From the NCBI RefSeq assembly GCF_004343775.1, contig NZ_PTXL01000008.1, positions 1-64,000 on the forward strand: a stretch of DNA of 64,000 bases, read 5' to 3'. This DNA is from Burkholderia sp. SRS-46. GTDB taxonomy: Bacteria; Pseudomonadota; Gammaproteobacteria; Burkholderiales; Burkholderiaceae. Position numbers and translations under genes: made by a program. Positions 45,036 to 53,758 of this stretch are shown here, in pieces; the stretch's first letter is position 1, and the number at the start of each line of letters is the position of its first letter. Under the pieces are notes generated by a model. It was not told the origin of the DNA. It ran no database searches and saw only the letters and a list, made by a program, of their open reading frames with translations.

Positions 45036-46073
45036 ATGAGCACTCCGTTCGCCTCAACGGCCGCCCCGGCTGCCGCCCCCGCATCGCTCCCCGTCTTTCC
45101 CCGCCCGCCGGCCGCCGATTTCGACGCGGCGGGCGCGTACATGCTGCTTCCGCAGTTCGGCGTGATCGACGTCGCGGGCGACGACGCGGCCACGTTCCTG
45201 CATAGCCAGCTGACCAACGACATCGAGCACCTCGACCCCGCGAGCGCGCGGCTCGCCGGCTACTGTTCGGCGAAGGGGCGCCTGCTCGCGTCGTTCCTCG
45301 CGTGGCGCGCCGGCCACGACGTGCGCCTGCTGGTGTCGAAGGACGTGCAGCCCGCGGTGCAGAAGCGGCTGTCGATGTTCGTGCTGCGCGCGAAGGCGAA
45401 GCTTGCGGACGCCAGCGGCGCACTCGCCGTGGTCGGCTTCGCGGGCGACGTGCGCACGGCGCTGTCGGGTATCTTCGACGCACTGCCGGACGGCGTGCAC
45501 GTGAAGGTCGACGGCCCCGCCGGCGCGCTGATTCGCATGCCGGATGCCGCCGGCAAGCGGCGCTATCTGTGGATCGGCCCGCGCGCGGAGGTCGACGCGC
45601 GCCTCGCCGCGCTCGACGGCAAGCTGCCGGCCGTGTCGCCGGCCGTATGGGACTGGCTCGACATCCGCGCGGGCGAGCCGCGCGTCACGCAGCCGGCGGT
45701 CGAGCAGTTCGTGCCGCAGATGATCAATTTCGACGTGATCGGCGCGGTGAATTTCCGCAAGGGCTGCTATCCGGGCCAGGAAATCGTCGCCCGCAGCCAG
45801 TATCGCGGGACGATCAAGCGCCGCACCGCGCTTGCGCACGTCGCGGGTGACACCGATGCGGTACGCGCCGGCATCGAGCTGTTTCACAGCGACGACCCCG
45901 GCCAGCCGTGCGGGATGATCGTCAACGCGGCGGCCGCGCCGGCCGGCGGTGTCGACGCGCTCGTCGAGATCAAGCTCGCCGCGCTGGAGAGCGGCAGCGT
46001 GCATCTCGGCGCGGCGGACGGCCCGGCGCTCGCGTTCGAGCCGCTGCCGTACGCATGGCCGACAGAAGTGTGA
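45036..46073 (+). CDS. ygfZ: Folate-binding Fe-S cluster/tRNA modification protein YgfZ
   Basis: GcvT-like folate-binding protein of 345 aa that helps repair or assemble Fe-S enzymes such as MiaB. The diagnostic motif KGCYPGQE with the conserved Cys appears in the second half (NFRKGCYPGQEIVARSQYRG region). The N-terminal domain carries FLHSQLTNDIEHL. The start ATG at 45036 (MSTPFAST) is chosen; 16 codons upstream are likely 5' UTR. It is divergent from mltG apart from the inserted reductase gene. Confidence 0.93.
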   Translation: MSTPFASTAAPAAAPASLPVFPRPPAADFDAAGAYMLLPQFGVIDVAGDDAATFLHSQLTNDIEHLDPASARLAGYCSAKGRLLASFLAWRAGHDVRLLVSKDVQPAVQKRLSMFVLRAKAKLADASGALAVVGFAGDVRTALSGIFDALPDGVHVKVDGPAGALIRMPDAAGKRRYLWIGPRAEVDARLAALDGKLPAVSPAVWDWLDIRAGEPRVTQPAVEQFVPQMINFDVIGAVNFRKGCYPGQEIVARSQYRGTIKRRTALAHVAGDTDAVRAGIELFHSDDPGQPCGMIVNAAAAPAGGVDALVEIKLAALESGSVHLGAADGPALAFEPLPYAWPTEV

Positions 46074-46146
46074 CCCCTCCCCCCGTTCGACCGCCGGCCT
46101 TTGCTTCATGGCCGGCGCCCGAGGTTTCAAGCGAGAGATTCGCCCG

Positions 46147-46992
46147 ATGTGTCTGATCGCCTTTGACTGGCAGCCCGATGCTGCCGCCGGTCCCGTGTTC
46201 ACCCTTGCCGCCAACCGTGACGAGTTCTTCCGCCGCACGAGCGCGCCGCTGTCATGGTGGGAAGAAGCGCCCGGCGTGCTGGCCGGCCGCGATCTCGAAG
46301 CCGGCGGCACGTGGCTCGGCGTGTCGCGCGACGGGCGTTTCGCCGCGCTCACGAACTTTCGCGCGCCGTTCGACATCCGCGCGGGCGCACCGACCCGCGG
46401 CAAGCTCGTGTCCGACTACCTCGGCGGCCCGCCGGTCGCACCGCTCGACTACCTCGCGCGGCTCGCCGAGCATGCGGCGGTGTACAACGGCTTCAACCTG
46501 CTGGTCGGCGACTGGAAACGGCGCGAACTCGCGTGGTTCTGCAACCGCGCCGCCGAAGGCGCAAGCAGCGCTGACGCGCCCGCGCGCGTGCCTGCCGGCG
46601 TGCATGCGCTGTCGAATGCGCGGCTCGACACGCCCTGGCCGAAGGTGGTGCGCAAGCGTGCCGAACTCGGCACGCGGCTGACTGACGATCCGGCCCCGCC
46701 GCTCGACGAGCTGATCGCGATGATGCGCGACCCGCACATCGCCGCCGACGACGCGCTGCCGCACACGGGCATTCCGCTCGAGCGCGAGCGCGCGCTGTCG
46801 GCCGCCTTCATCGAGACGCCGGAGTACGGCACGCGCGGCACCACCGCGCTGCGCGTCACGATGAAGGAAGGCGTGCGGCTGACGGTCGAGATCAAGGAGC
46901 GCTGCGACGACGATGGTTCGCACCGCATCGTTCGGCCCGGCGGGTTCGAACGGGCGTTCACGTTCGACATCGACGCAACGCAGGCGCGCTGA
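46147..46992 (+). CDS. NRDE (TANGO2-like) family protein
   Basis: Protein of 281 aa of the NRDE/TANGO2 family, named for the motif Asn-Arg-Asp-Glu seen at 23-26 (LAANRDEFF). It starts MCLIAFDW; the Cys at position 2 and Ntn-hydrolase-like fold have been noted for this family, and eukaryotic TANGO2 has been tied to haem or lipid handling. Further motifs are DLEAGGTWLGVSRDGRFAALTN and GFNLLVGD. It follows ygfZ by 73 nt on the same strand. Function in bacteria is open. Confidence 0.9.
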   Translation: MCLIAFDWQPDAAAGPVFTLAANRDEFFRRTSAPLSWWEEAPGVLAGRDLEAGGTWLGVSRDGRFAALTNFRAPFDIRAGAPTRGKLVSDYLGGPPVAPLDYLARLAEHAAVYNGFNLLVGDWKRRELAWFCNRAAEGASSADAPARVPAGVHALSNARLDTPWPKVVRKRAELGTRLTDDPAPPLDELIAMMRDPHIAADDALPHTGIPLERERALSAAFIETPEYGTRGTTALRVTMKEGVRLTVEIKERCDDDGSHRIVRPGGFERAFTFDIDATQAR

Positions 46993-47010
46993 CGCGCCCG
47001 CGCCGCGCGT

Positions 47011-47451
47011 TCACGGTGCGCGCGTCATTTCGACGTGCGGCACGCCGGCCTCGACGAACGGCGCGCCGATCGCCGTGAAGCCGTGCCGGATGTAGAACGG
47101 CACGGCCGCGGCCTGCGCATAGAGCCGCACGACCGGCTCGCCGCGGTGCCGCGCCTCGTCCATCAGCGCATGCAGCACCGCTGAACCGGCGCCCTGCCCG
47201 CGCGCGTCGGCGAGCACCGCGACGCGGCCGATCGTGCCCGACGGCAGCAGCCGCCCGGTCGCGATCGCGCAGCGCGCGCCCGTCGCGGCGTCGATCCGGT
47301 AGGCGACCGCATGGCGCGACAGCGGATCGTCGTCGTCGAGTTCCCATTCCGGCGGAATGCGCTGCTCGCGCACGAACACCGCATCGCGAATGCGCGCGGC
47401 GTCGCCGCCGAGCCTCGCCCAGTCGCCCGTCTCCACCACGCAGTCCGCCAT
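47011..47451 (-). CDS. GNAT acetyltransferase, ElaA-like
   Basis: N-acetyltransferase of 146 aa. It has the FVREQRIPPEWELDDDD start region of the ElaA-like group, the acetyl-CoA-binding RGQGAGSAVLHALMDEA (84-100) and the end segment PFYIRHGFTAIG. Acceptor is unknown. It converges with the NRDE gene (18 nt apart) and is the last of a minus-strand run with the esterase and oxidoreductase. Confidence 0.87.
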   Translation of the reverse strand: MADCVVETGDWARLGGDAARIRDAVFVREQRIPPEWELDDDDPLSRHAVAYRIDAATGARCAIATGRLLPSGTIGRVAVLADARGQGAGSAVLHALMDEARHRGEPVVRLYAQAAAVPFYIRHGFTAIGAPFVEAGVPHVEMTRAP

Positions 47452-47479
47452 ATGCGCCCTCCGCGCGGCCGTGCCGCGC

Positions 47480-48442
47480 TCAGATCTCGTCGAATGCCGC
47501 CTTCAGCGCCGCCACCGCGTCCTCGTGCGCGGCGCGCACCTCGGGCACGAAGCCGCCCAATTTGAAGAATTCGTGAATCATCCCCGCGTAGCAGGTCAGC
47601 GTGACGGGGACACCCGCCGCGCGCAGCTTGTCCGCATACGCGGCGCCCTCGTCGCCGAGCGGATCGTATTCGGCGGTCGCGATCCACGCCGGCGCAACGC
47701 CCGCGAACGACGGCGCGCCGCCGCGCGTGCCGTCGAGCGGCGCGAACCGCCAGTCGTCGCGGTCGGACGGCTCGCGCAGGTACTGCGCGAAGAACCACTG
47801 GATCGTGTCCTGCGACAGCAGGTAGCCGTTCGCGAGCCGCGCGTGCGAATCGGTCTGCTGATGGCCGGTCACGCCCGGATAGATCAGCAGCTGCAGCGCG
47901 AGCCGGATGCCGGCGTCGCGCGCCAGCGCCGCGCAAACGGTCGCGAGCGTGCCGCCCGCGCTGTCGCCGCCGACCGCGAGCCGCGTCGCGTCGATGCCGA
48001 ACGCGCCGGCCTCGCGATGCAGCCAGCGCAATGCGTCGTCGGCGTCGTTCACCGCGGTCGGAAACTTGTGTTCGGGCGCGAGCCGGTAGTCGACCGACAG
48101 CACCGCGCATTGCGCATCGCGCGCGAACATCCGGCACAGCGCGTCGTGCGTGTCGACGCTGCCGACCGTGAAGCCGCCGCCGTGGTAGTAGACCAGCGCC
48201 GGCAACGGCTCGGCCAGGCTCGGCGCGACCGGCAGGTAGAGCCGCGCGCCGATCGAGCGGCCGTCGCGCGTCGGCACGACGCAGTCGTCGACCGAATGCA
48301 TCGGCGCGGGCAGCACGTCGAGAATCGGCGCGCTCTTCTCATAGGCCGCGCGCGCCTGCTGCGGCGTCTGGTGATGATAGGACGGACGCTTCGCGCGCTC
48401 GATCATGTCGAGTATCTGGGCGATCTTCGGATTCAGCGGCAT
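47480..48442 (-). CDS. Alpha/beta hydrolase, HSL-type esterase
   Basis: Carboxylesterase or lipase of the hormone-sensitive lipase group, 320 aa. The oxyanion motif is YYHGGGFTVGS, the nucleophile elbow is GGDSAGGTLA, and the acid and base appear in EYDPLGDEGA and GMIHEFFKL. No signal peptide is seen, so cytoplasmic. The start MPLNPKIAQI is supported by family layout. A 7-bp GC hairpin (48452-48469) lies just upstream. Natural substrate is unknown. Confidence 0.9.
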   Translation of the reverse strand: MPLNPKIAQILDMIERAKRPSYHHQTPQQARAAYEKSAPILDVLPAPMHSVDDCVVPTRDGRSIGARLYLPVAPSLAEPLPALVYYHGGGFTVGSVDTHDALCRMFARDAQCAVLSVDYRLAPEHKFPTAVNDADDALRWLHREAGAFGIDATRLAVGGDSAGGTLATVCAALARDAGIRLALQLLIYPGVTGHQQTDSHARLANGYLLSQDTIQWFFAQYLREPSDRDDWRFAPLDGTRGGAPSFAGVAPAWIATAEYDPLGDEGAAYADKLRAAGVPVTLTCYAGMIHEFFKLGGFVPEVRAAHEDAVAALKAAFDEI

Positions 48443-48504
48443 CGGATATACCGGCGCCTGCGGGCGCCGCTCACGGACAAGCGTCGTATGATGCCACGCC
48501 CGCG

Positions 48505-49503
48505 TCAGACGAGCTGGACGAGCTGCTTGCCGAAATTGTGGCCCTTCAGCATCCCGAGGAAGGCTTCCGGCGCGCGCTCGAGCCCGCACGCGATCGACTC
48601 GCGGTAATGCAGCTGCTTCGTCGCGACGAGCTCCGTCAATTCCGCGAGCGCCGGTGGCCACGCGTCCGGATGCTCGAACACGATAAAGCCCTGCACCATG
48701 AGCCGCGAGCGCAGGATCAGCGCCGGATTCGACAGCGGCGCGCTCGCGCCGTCGTAGCCGGCGATCATCCCGCACACGGCGATGCGGCCGAACGCGTTCA
48801 TGCGCGCCATCGTCGCGTCGAGCACCGCGCCGCCGACGTTCTCGAAACAGCCGTCGACGCCGTCGGGCGTCGCGGCCGCGAGGTCGTCGACGAGCCGGCC
48901 GGCCTTGTAGTCGACGCATGCGTCGAAGCCGAGCGTGTCGATCACGTAGCGGCATTTGTCGGGCCCGCCCGCGATGCCGACCGCGCGGCACCCGGCGCGC
49001 TTCGCGAGCTGGCCGACGACGCTGCCGACCGCGCCGCTCGCCGCGCTCACGACCACGGTCTCGCCCGCCTTCGGCGCGATGATCCGGTTCAGCCCGACCC
49101 ACGCGGTGACGCCCGGCATCCCCGTCACGCCGAGCCACGCGGACAGCGGCACGCGCGACGTGTCGACCTTGCGCAGGCCCTTGCCGTCCGACGTCCCGTA
49201 TTCCTGCCAGCCGAACTGGCCGACCACCTGCTCGCCGACCGCGAAGCCCGGATGGCGCGACTCGATCACCTCGCCCGCCGTGCCGCCGATCATCACCTCG
49301 TTCAGCGGCTGGGGTTCCGCGTACGACTTCGCGTCGCTCATGCGGCCGCGCATGTACGGGTCGAGCGACAGGAAGTGGTTGCGCACGCGCAGCTCGCCGT
49401 CGGCCAGCGGCGCGAGCGGCGTCTCGACGAGCCGGAAGTTGTCGGCGCTCGCCGCGCGCTGCGGGCGCGACACGAGCAGGATCTGACGATTGACGGCACG
49501 CAT
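48505..49503 (-). CDS. NADP-dependent zinc-free oxidoreductase (CurA-like MDR)
   Basis: Medium-chain reductase of 332 aa lacking catalytic zinc, of the group with E. coli CurA and mammalian prostaglandin reductases, which reduce double bonds of enones. Features are FLSLDPYMRGRM, MIGGTAGEVI, MPGVTAWVGL and the NADP motif SAASGAVGSVVGQLAK. Start MRAVNRQILL (ATG at 49501-49503). It lies 62 nt before the esterase gene on the same strand. Confidence 0.9.
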   Translation of the reverse strand: MRAVNRQILLVSRPQRAASADNFRLVETPLAPLADGELRVRNHFLSLDPYMRGRMSDAKSYAEPQPLNEVMIGGTAGEVIESRHPGFAVGEQVVGQFGWQEYGTSDGKGLRKVDTSRVPLSAWLGVTGMPGVTAWVGLNRIIAPKAGETVVVSAASGAVGSVVGQLAKRAGCRAVGIAGGPDKCRYVIDTLGFDACVDYKAGRLVDDLAAATPDGVDGCFENVGGAVLDATMARMNAFGRIAVCGMIAGYDGASAPLSNPALILRSRLMVQGFIVFEHPDAWPPALAELTELVATKQLHYRESIACGLERAPEAFLGMLKGHNFGKQLVQLV

Positions 49504-49544
49504 CGCTGCCTCCTTCTGCCCCACGGCGCGCAGTGGCGCGCCGC

Positions 49545-49578
49545 AAGAAAAGACGGCCCCGCCGGATCGGCAGGGCCG
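49545..49578 (-). terminator. Intrinsic terminator after the thioesterase gene
   Basis: On the minus strand an 11-bp stem with one G-U pair (49568-49578 with 49554-49564) and a 3-nt loop is followed by TCTTTTCTT. It ends the Dabb-thioesterase operon. Confidence 0.65.
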
Positions 49579-49590
49579 CGCATGGCCGGC

Positions 49591-50070
49591 TTACGCGTCG
49601 CTCGGGCCGGGATGGGCGTCCGGCGCGGTGCGGCTGCGTTGCCGCTTGATGTCGCGGCCCACCGCGAGCCGCCGCATGTACTTGAACGTGCCGAGCGCCT
49701 TCGCGACGAAATGGCCCTCGCTGTCGCGCACCTCGCCTTCGCAGTACGCCATCGTCGTCGAGCGGTGCATCACGCGCCCATAGGCGCGCAGTTCGCCGCT
49801 GCCCGGCTGCATGAAGTTCACCTTCATCTCGACCGTGACGACACCGACGCCGTCATCGGTCAGACTGCGCGCGGCCATCGCGAGCGCGACGTCCGCGAGC
49901 GTCATCGTCACGCCGCCGTGCGCGATGCTCCACGTGTTCATGTGGCGCGCGTCGAGCGGCAGCAGGATCTCGCTCTTGCCGTCCTTCGCGGACACGAGCT
50001 GCACGCCGAGCAGGTCGACGAACGGGCTCTCGATCGACGGACCGTCCGTCTGCGGTGCCGCGTCGCTCAT
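49591..50070 (-). CDS. PaaI-type hotdog-fold thioesterase
   Basis: Acyl-CoA thioesterase of 159 aa. The hotdog core has PFVDLLGVQLVSAKDG, the HGG-type motif NTWSIAHGGVTMTLADVA and the strand VVTVEMKVNFMQPG. The C-terminal ~20 residues are basic and low-complexity. The start ATG overlaps the Dabb stop by 4 nt (ATGA). Substrate is not predictable beyond acyl- or aryl-CoA. Confidence 0.9.
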   Translation of the reverse strand: MSDAAPQTDGPSIESPFVDLLGVQLVSAKDGKSEILLPLDARHMNTWSIAHGGVTMTLADVALAMAARSLTDDGVGVVTVEMKVNFMQPGSGELRAYGRVMHRSTTMAYCEGEVRDSEGHFVAKALGTFKYMRRLAVGRDIKRQRSRTAPDAHPGPSDA

Positions 50071-50381
50071 CGCGCTTCGTCGACGCGATAGTCGATGCAC
50101 TGGCGCTCTTCGCGCACCGCGCCGACGAACTTCTTCACTTCCTCGTGCACCGGATGCACCTGGTACGCGTCGAGGGCGGCCTGGTCGACGAAGTCCGATA
50201 CCAGCACGACGTCGTAGGTGGCTTCGAGGCCCGGCGTCGCGAGGCCGACTTCGAGATGAAGGATGCCCGGCACGATGTCGCGGCACGCGTCGAGCTTTTC
50301 CTTCAGCCTGAGCGCGTTCTGCGCGCGCGTCGCGCCTTCCGCCACTTCCTTCAACTTCCACATGACAATATGTCTAATCAC
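50067..50381 (-). CDS. Dabb (stress-responsive alpha/beta barrel) protein
   Basis: Protein of 104 aa forming a dimeric alpha-beta barrel of the Dabb family. It begins IRHIVMWKLKE and contains ILHLEVGL, YDVVLVSDFVD and YQVHPVHEEVKKF. The start is GTG at 50381 with GGAG upstream; a longer in-frame opening is not family-like. It is coupled to the thioesterase by a 4-nt overlap. Role is unknown. Confidence 0.88.
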   Translation of the reverse strand: MIRHIVMWKLKEVAEGATRAQNALRLKEKLDACRDIVPGILHLEVGLATPGLEATYDVVLVSDFVDQAALDAYQVHPVHEEVKKFVGAVREERQCIDYRVDEAR

Positions 50382-50491
50382 TTCGTTCGCTCCAGTTCGT
50401 GATGGGCCGCCGAGCTGGCTGAGCCCCTGCTGGCCGGGCAATCCCGGCACGCCATCGTTCGTCATCGGTCGCGATGTATTGCGATCGGACA

Positions 50492-50556
50492 GGGAAAAAG
50501 CGGGTATCGAACCGGGTATCCGCCTGCGCTTTCGGCGACGACACCCGTTTTTTCCC
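50492..50556. terminator. Bidirectional terminator-like inverted repeat
   Basis: 14-bp arms (one wobble) with a 37-nt loop. A T run is on the right arm, and the left arm on the minus strand also ends in a T run. It may isolate the Dabb operon from upstream transcription. Confidence 0.4.
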
Positions 50557-50711
50557 CGCCTGCTTGCCGGCGTCAGCACCGGGCAAGCGAAGGCAGGCAC
50601 CAAGCCTACCAAACTTGGCGGCTCCGATGGGTTGTTCTGGAGAGTTGGCCGGCCGGCACCCGGTGCACGCACGCGATGTTGCGCACCTGATCCCATCACG
50701 TCTGGACACGC

Positions 50712-50743
50712 GTCTCCACCGCGAACCGATTCGCGGTGGAGAC
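50712..50743 (-). terminator. Strong hairpin downstream of the diguanylate cyclase gene
   Basis: Perfect 14-bp stem with a 4-nt loop, 92 nt past the minus-strand stop at 50835. No T tract follows, so termination is only a possibility; it could also protect the transcript 3' end. Confidence 0.4.
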
Positions 50744-50834
50744 GGTGGTCAGGAAAATATCGACGTGATTCGAACCGCCGTTTCAGGCAACGCAACGCAC
50801 GACCACATTGGTACGCATGCGCCGCGTCCGGCGC

Positions 50835-52235
50835 TCAATGCGCGACCACGCGATTGCGCCCTTCCCGCTTCGCCTGATAAAGCCGCTCGTCGACCGCGCG
50901 CAGCAGCGCATCGACCGTGCCGCCGTCGATCCCGTATTGCGCGACGCCGACGCTGACCGTCACCTGCACCCGCTTGAAATCGAGCCCGAACGGCGCGCTC
51001 GCGATCGCCGAACGCACGCGCTCGGCCGTCATCCGCGCGCCCTCGAGCGGCATCTCCGGCAGCAGCGCCATGAATTCCTCGCCGCCGACCCGCGCGAGCC
51101 CGCCCGCCGGCCGGATCGCCTCGAGGCATTGCCGCACGACGCCGCGCAGCACCTCATCGCCGATCTGGTGCCCGTACGCATCGTTGATGTTCTTGAAATT
51201 GTCGAGGTCGAGCGCGAGCAGGCAGAACGGCGTGCCGTCGCGTTCCGCGCGCTGGATCTCACGTTCGACCAGCGCGATGAACTGGCGCCGGTTCGACGCA
51301 CCCGTCAGCGGGTCGGTCGCGGCCAGGTATTCGAGCTTCTGGTTGGTGCGTCGCAGTTCCAGCAGCGCGCTTTCGGTGCGCGCCATCGACTCCGACAGCC
51401 GGCTCATCAGGTCCTCCTGGCTGTAGATCGCCGAGAACGAGCGGGTGGTCTGCAGCGCCTGCACGACGCCGTAGCTGAGCAGGAAGAACCCGCCCGCGAA
51501 GATCGCATGCGCGAGCCACCACATGTGATTCCACGGCTTGCCGAGAATGAACGCGAGCGACGACAGCGCGAACGCGGTGATCGACATCCCGTAGATCAGC
51601 ATCAGCGGCGAGCGGATACGCCGCGCGAGCAGCACGCCGACGTTCAGCAGCGAGAACACGAGCGCGCCGCCTTCCATCGACAGGCGCGTGCCGAGCGCGC
51701 CGGCCACCGGCGAATACGCGATGTACGCGACCGCGACGTCGACGACCAGGAAAAAGACGATCCACGGCAGCCACGCACGTACGCTGGTGCGCCGGTCGAC
51801 GCGATCGGACGGCTGCGAATACGACATCAGGCCGATCAGCAGCAGGATCGCCATCACGAGCCGCGAGGCCGGCCCGTACAGCAGGAACAGCCAGATATTG
51901 TGATGCGCCATGCCGGTGAACATGCCGTGCAGCGCATAGATCATCGCGAAGCCCAGAAAGCCGAGTGTCAGCCAGCGCAGCAGCGGCTCGCCGGACGAGC
52001 GGTAGCAGACCCATGTCACATAGGTGACAAACGCGCCCTCGAGCGTCGCCGCGGCAATCGCGAGTTCATGGAATGCGTGGCTCTCGTAGGTCAGGCGCGG
52101 ATCGCCGAAGAACCACAGGTAGGCAATGAGATAGGCAGGCAGCAGCGCAAACCCGATCAGCAGACACTTCGCGTAGATCTTCGCGACGGCGCTGACGGCG
52201 CGCGGCGGCTCGCCCGTGGAGAAAGTCGTGCTCAA
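50835..52235 (-). CDS. Membrane diguanylate cyclase (GGDEF)
   Basis: c-di-GMP synthase of 466 aa. The N-terminal half has about seven or eight membrane helices with several conserved-looking His residues (His53, His56, His103, His111, His112) and a YGPASRL motif; I cannot assign this sensor domain to a named family. A short coiled segment (SMARTESALLELRRTN) leads to the GGDEF domain with GGEEF (384-388). There is no RxxD inhibitory site in the usual place five residues upstream. The TTG at 52235 is preferred; GTG at 52334 (499 aa) is possible. Confidence 0.88.
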   Translation of the reverse strand: MSTTFSTGEPPRAVSAVAKIYAKCLLIGFALLPAYLIAYLWFFGDPRLTYESHAFHELAIAAATLEGAFVTYVTWVCYRSSGEPLLRWLTLGFLGFAMIYALHGMFTGMAHHNIWLFLLYGPASRLVMAILLLIGLMSYSQPSDRVDRRTSVRAWLPWIVFFLVVDVAVAYIAYSPVAGALGTRLSMEGGALVFSLLNVGVLLARRIRSPLMLIYGMSITAFALSSLAFILGKPWNHMWWLAHAIFAGGFFLLSYGVVQALQTTRSFSAIYSQEDLMSRLSESMARTESALLELRRTNQKLEYLAATDPLTGASNRRQFIALVEREIQRAERDGTPFCLLALDLDNFKNINDAYGHQIGDEVLRGVVRQCLEAIRPAGGLARVGGEEFMALLPEMPLEGARMTAERVRSAIASAPFGLDFKRVQVTVSVGVAQYGIDGGTVDALLRAVDERLYQAKREGRNRVVAH

Positions 52236-52402
52236 TTCGGCCCCCGATCGATCCGCTGCATTGTTCGAATGCGGAAGACGCCGGATCACGACACGCCGCC
52301 CGCTCCAGACTGCTCCAGACTTCGGGTCATGCACCGCGGTGGTCGGCTTGACGCGCGACGCGCGATCCGGCCCGCACTACCGAAAGGCAAATGTCAGAGC
52401 CT

Positions 52403-52430
52403 AGTATAGGTGGGGCGATTTGTTTGACAA
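52403..52430 (-). promoter_or_regulatory. Sigma-70 promoter for the diguanylate cyclase
   Basis: On the minus strand TTGTCA (52425-52430) and TATACT (52403-52408) are spaced by 16 bp. Transcription would start near 52397, allowing either proposed start codon. The rest of 52236-52531 shows no gene. Confidence 0.65.
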
Positions 52431-52531
52431 GTAAGGGGAAACAGCATCGCCACGGTGGCACGAATTGAATCGTATACGGATTGGATCGCGGAGGCGAGCG
52501 CGCGACAACGGCCGCCTCCGCCGCGCAACAC

Positions 52532-53710
52532 TCAGACGATTTCGAACAGGCCGGCCGCCCCTTGCCCGCCGCCGATGCACATCGTCACGACCGCGTATTT
52601 CACGCCGCGCCGCTTGCCCTCGATCAGCGCATGGCCGGTCAGGCGCGCGCCCGACACGCCGTACGGGTGGCCGACCGCGATCGCGCCCCCGTTCACGTTG
52701 AGGCGGTCTTCGGGAATACCGAGCGTGTCGCGGCAATACAGCACCTGTACCGCGAACGCCTCGTTGAGTTCCCACAGGCCGATGTCCTCGACCTTCAGGC
52801 CGGCCCGCTTCAGCAGCTTCGGCACCGCGAACACCGGGCCGACGCCCATCTCGTCCGGCTCGCAGCCGGCGACCGCGAAGCCGCGGAACACGCCGAGCGG
52901 CTGCAGGCCTTCCTTCTGCGCGGTATCGGCGCTCATCACCACGCACGCGGACGCGCCGTCGGAGAACTGGCTCGCGGTGCCGGCGGTGATCACGCCGCCC
53001 GGCACGGCCGAACGGATCTTCGACACGCCGTCGAGCGTCGTGTCCGGCCGGATGCCTTCGTCGGCCGACACCGTCACCTCTTTCGTGAACAGCCGCCCGG
53101 TTGCCTTGTCGGCGACACCCGCGCGCACGGTGATCGGCACGATCTCGGCGTCGAAGCGCCCGGCCGCCTGCGCGGCGGCCGCCCTCAGCTGCGACTGCAC
53201 GCCGTATTCGTCCTGCCGCGCCTTCGAGATCCCGTAGCGCTTCGCGACGTTCTCCGCGGTCTGCATCATGTTCCAGTAGATCTCCGGCTTGTGTTCGAGC
53301 AGCCAGCTCTCGGCCAGCATGTGCCGGTTCATCTCGTTCTGCACGCACGAGATCGATTCGACGCCGCCCGCCACGTACACGTCGCCTTCGCCCGCGATGA
53401 TCCGCTGCGCGGCGAGCGCGATCGTCTGCAGTCCGGACGAGCAGAAACGGTTCACGGTCATGCCCGGCACGCTCACCGGCAGCCCCGCGCGCAGCACGAT
53501 CTGGCGCGCGATGTTGCCGCCCGTCGCGCCTTCCGGATTCGCGCAGCCCATGATCACGTCCTCGACGCGCGCGGGGTCGAGCTTCGCGCGCTCGAGCGCG
53601 GCGGCGACCACGTGGCCGCCGAGCGTCGCGCCGTGCGTCATGTTGAAGGCGCCGCGCCACGATTTCGCCAGCGGCGTGCGTGCAGTCGATACGATTACGG
53701 CTTCGGTCAT
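52532..53710 (-). CDS. Acetyl-CoA acyltransferase (thiolase)
   Basis: Degradative thiolase of 392 aa, cleaving 3-ketoacyl-CoA in beta-oxidation. The nucleophile Cys90 lies in NRFCSSGLQT, His348 in GHPYGVSGAR and the second Cys378 in MCIGGGQGAAG. ATGGN and the ELNEAFA motif are also present. It pairs functionally with the FadB-type gene upstream; nicotinamidase lies between them. The start MTEAVIVSTARTP is standard. Confidence 0.94.
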   Translation of the reverse strand: MTEAVIVSTARTPLAKSWRGAFNMTHGATLGGHVVAAALERAKLDPARVEDVIMGCANPEGATGGNIARQIVLRAGLPVSVPGMTVNRFCSSGLQTIALAAQRIIAGEGDVYVAGGVESISCVQNEMNRHMLAESWLLEHKPEIYWNMMQTAENVAKRYGISKARQDEYGVQSQLRAAAAQAAGRFDAEIVPITVRAGVADKATGRLFTKEVTVSADEGIRPDTTLDGVSKIRSAVPGGVITAGTASQFSDGASACVVMSADTAQKEGLQPLGVFRGFAVAGCEPDEMGVGPVFAVPKLLKRAGLKVEDIGLWELNEAFAVQVLYCRDTLGIPEDRLNVNGGAIAVGHPYGVSGARLTGHALIEGKRRGVKYAVVTMCIGGGQGAAGLFEIV

Positions 53711-53758
53711 GCGAATCTCCTTCCTCTTCCTGCTTCCGGGATTGAATGAATGAATGCG

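Larger units (their letters stand above)
50382..50834. other. Intergenic region with two large inverted repeats
   Basis: 453 bp without a supportable gene between the diguanylate cyclase end and the Dabb gene. One inverted repeat is GGGAAAAAGCGGGT (50492-50505) with ACCCGTTTTTTCCC (50543-50556), one G-U. The other is a perfect 14-bp stem, GTCTCCACCGCGAA (50712-50725) / TTCGCGGTGGAGAC (50730-50743). Open frames crossing the region resemble no family. Confidence 0.5.

Noticed and set aside
50760..50785. GGTTCGAATC-like sequence resembling a tRNA T-arm on the minus strand
   Set aside because: No acceptor, D-arm or anticodon arm can be folded around it, so it is neither a tRNA nor a convincing att-site fragment.
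50474..50956. Possible plus-strand gene of 160 codons in the gap before the cyclase
   Set aside because: It passes through two inverted repeats and into the antisense of the GGDEF gene, with no ribosome site or family resemblance.
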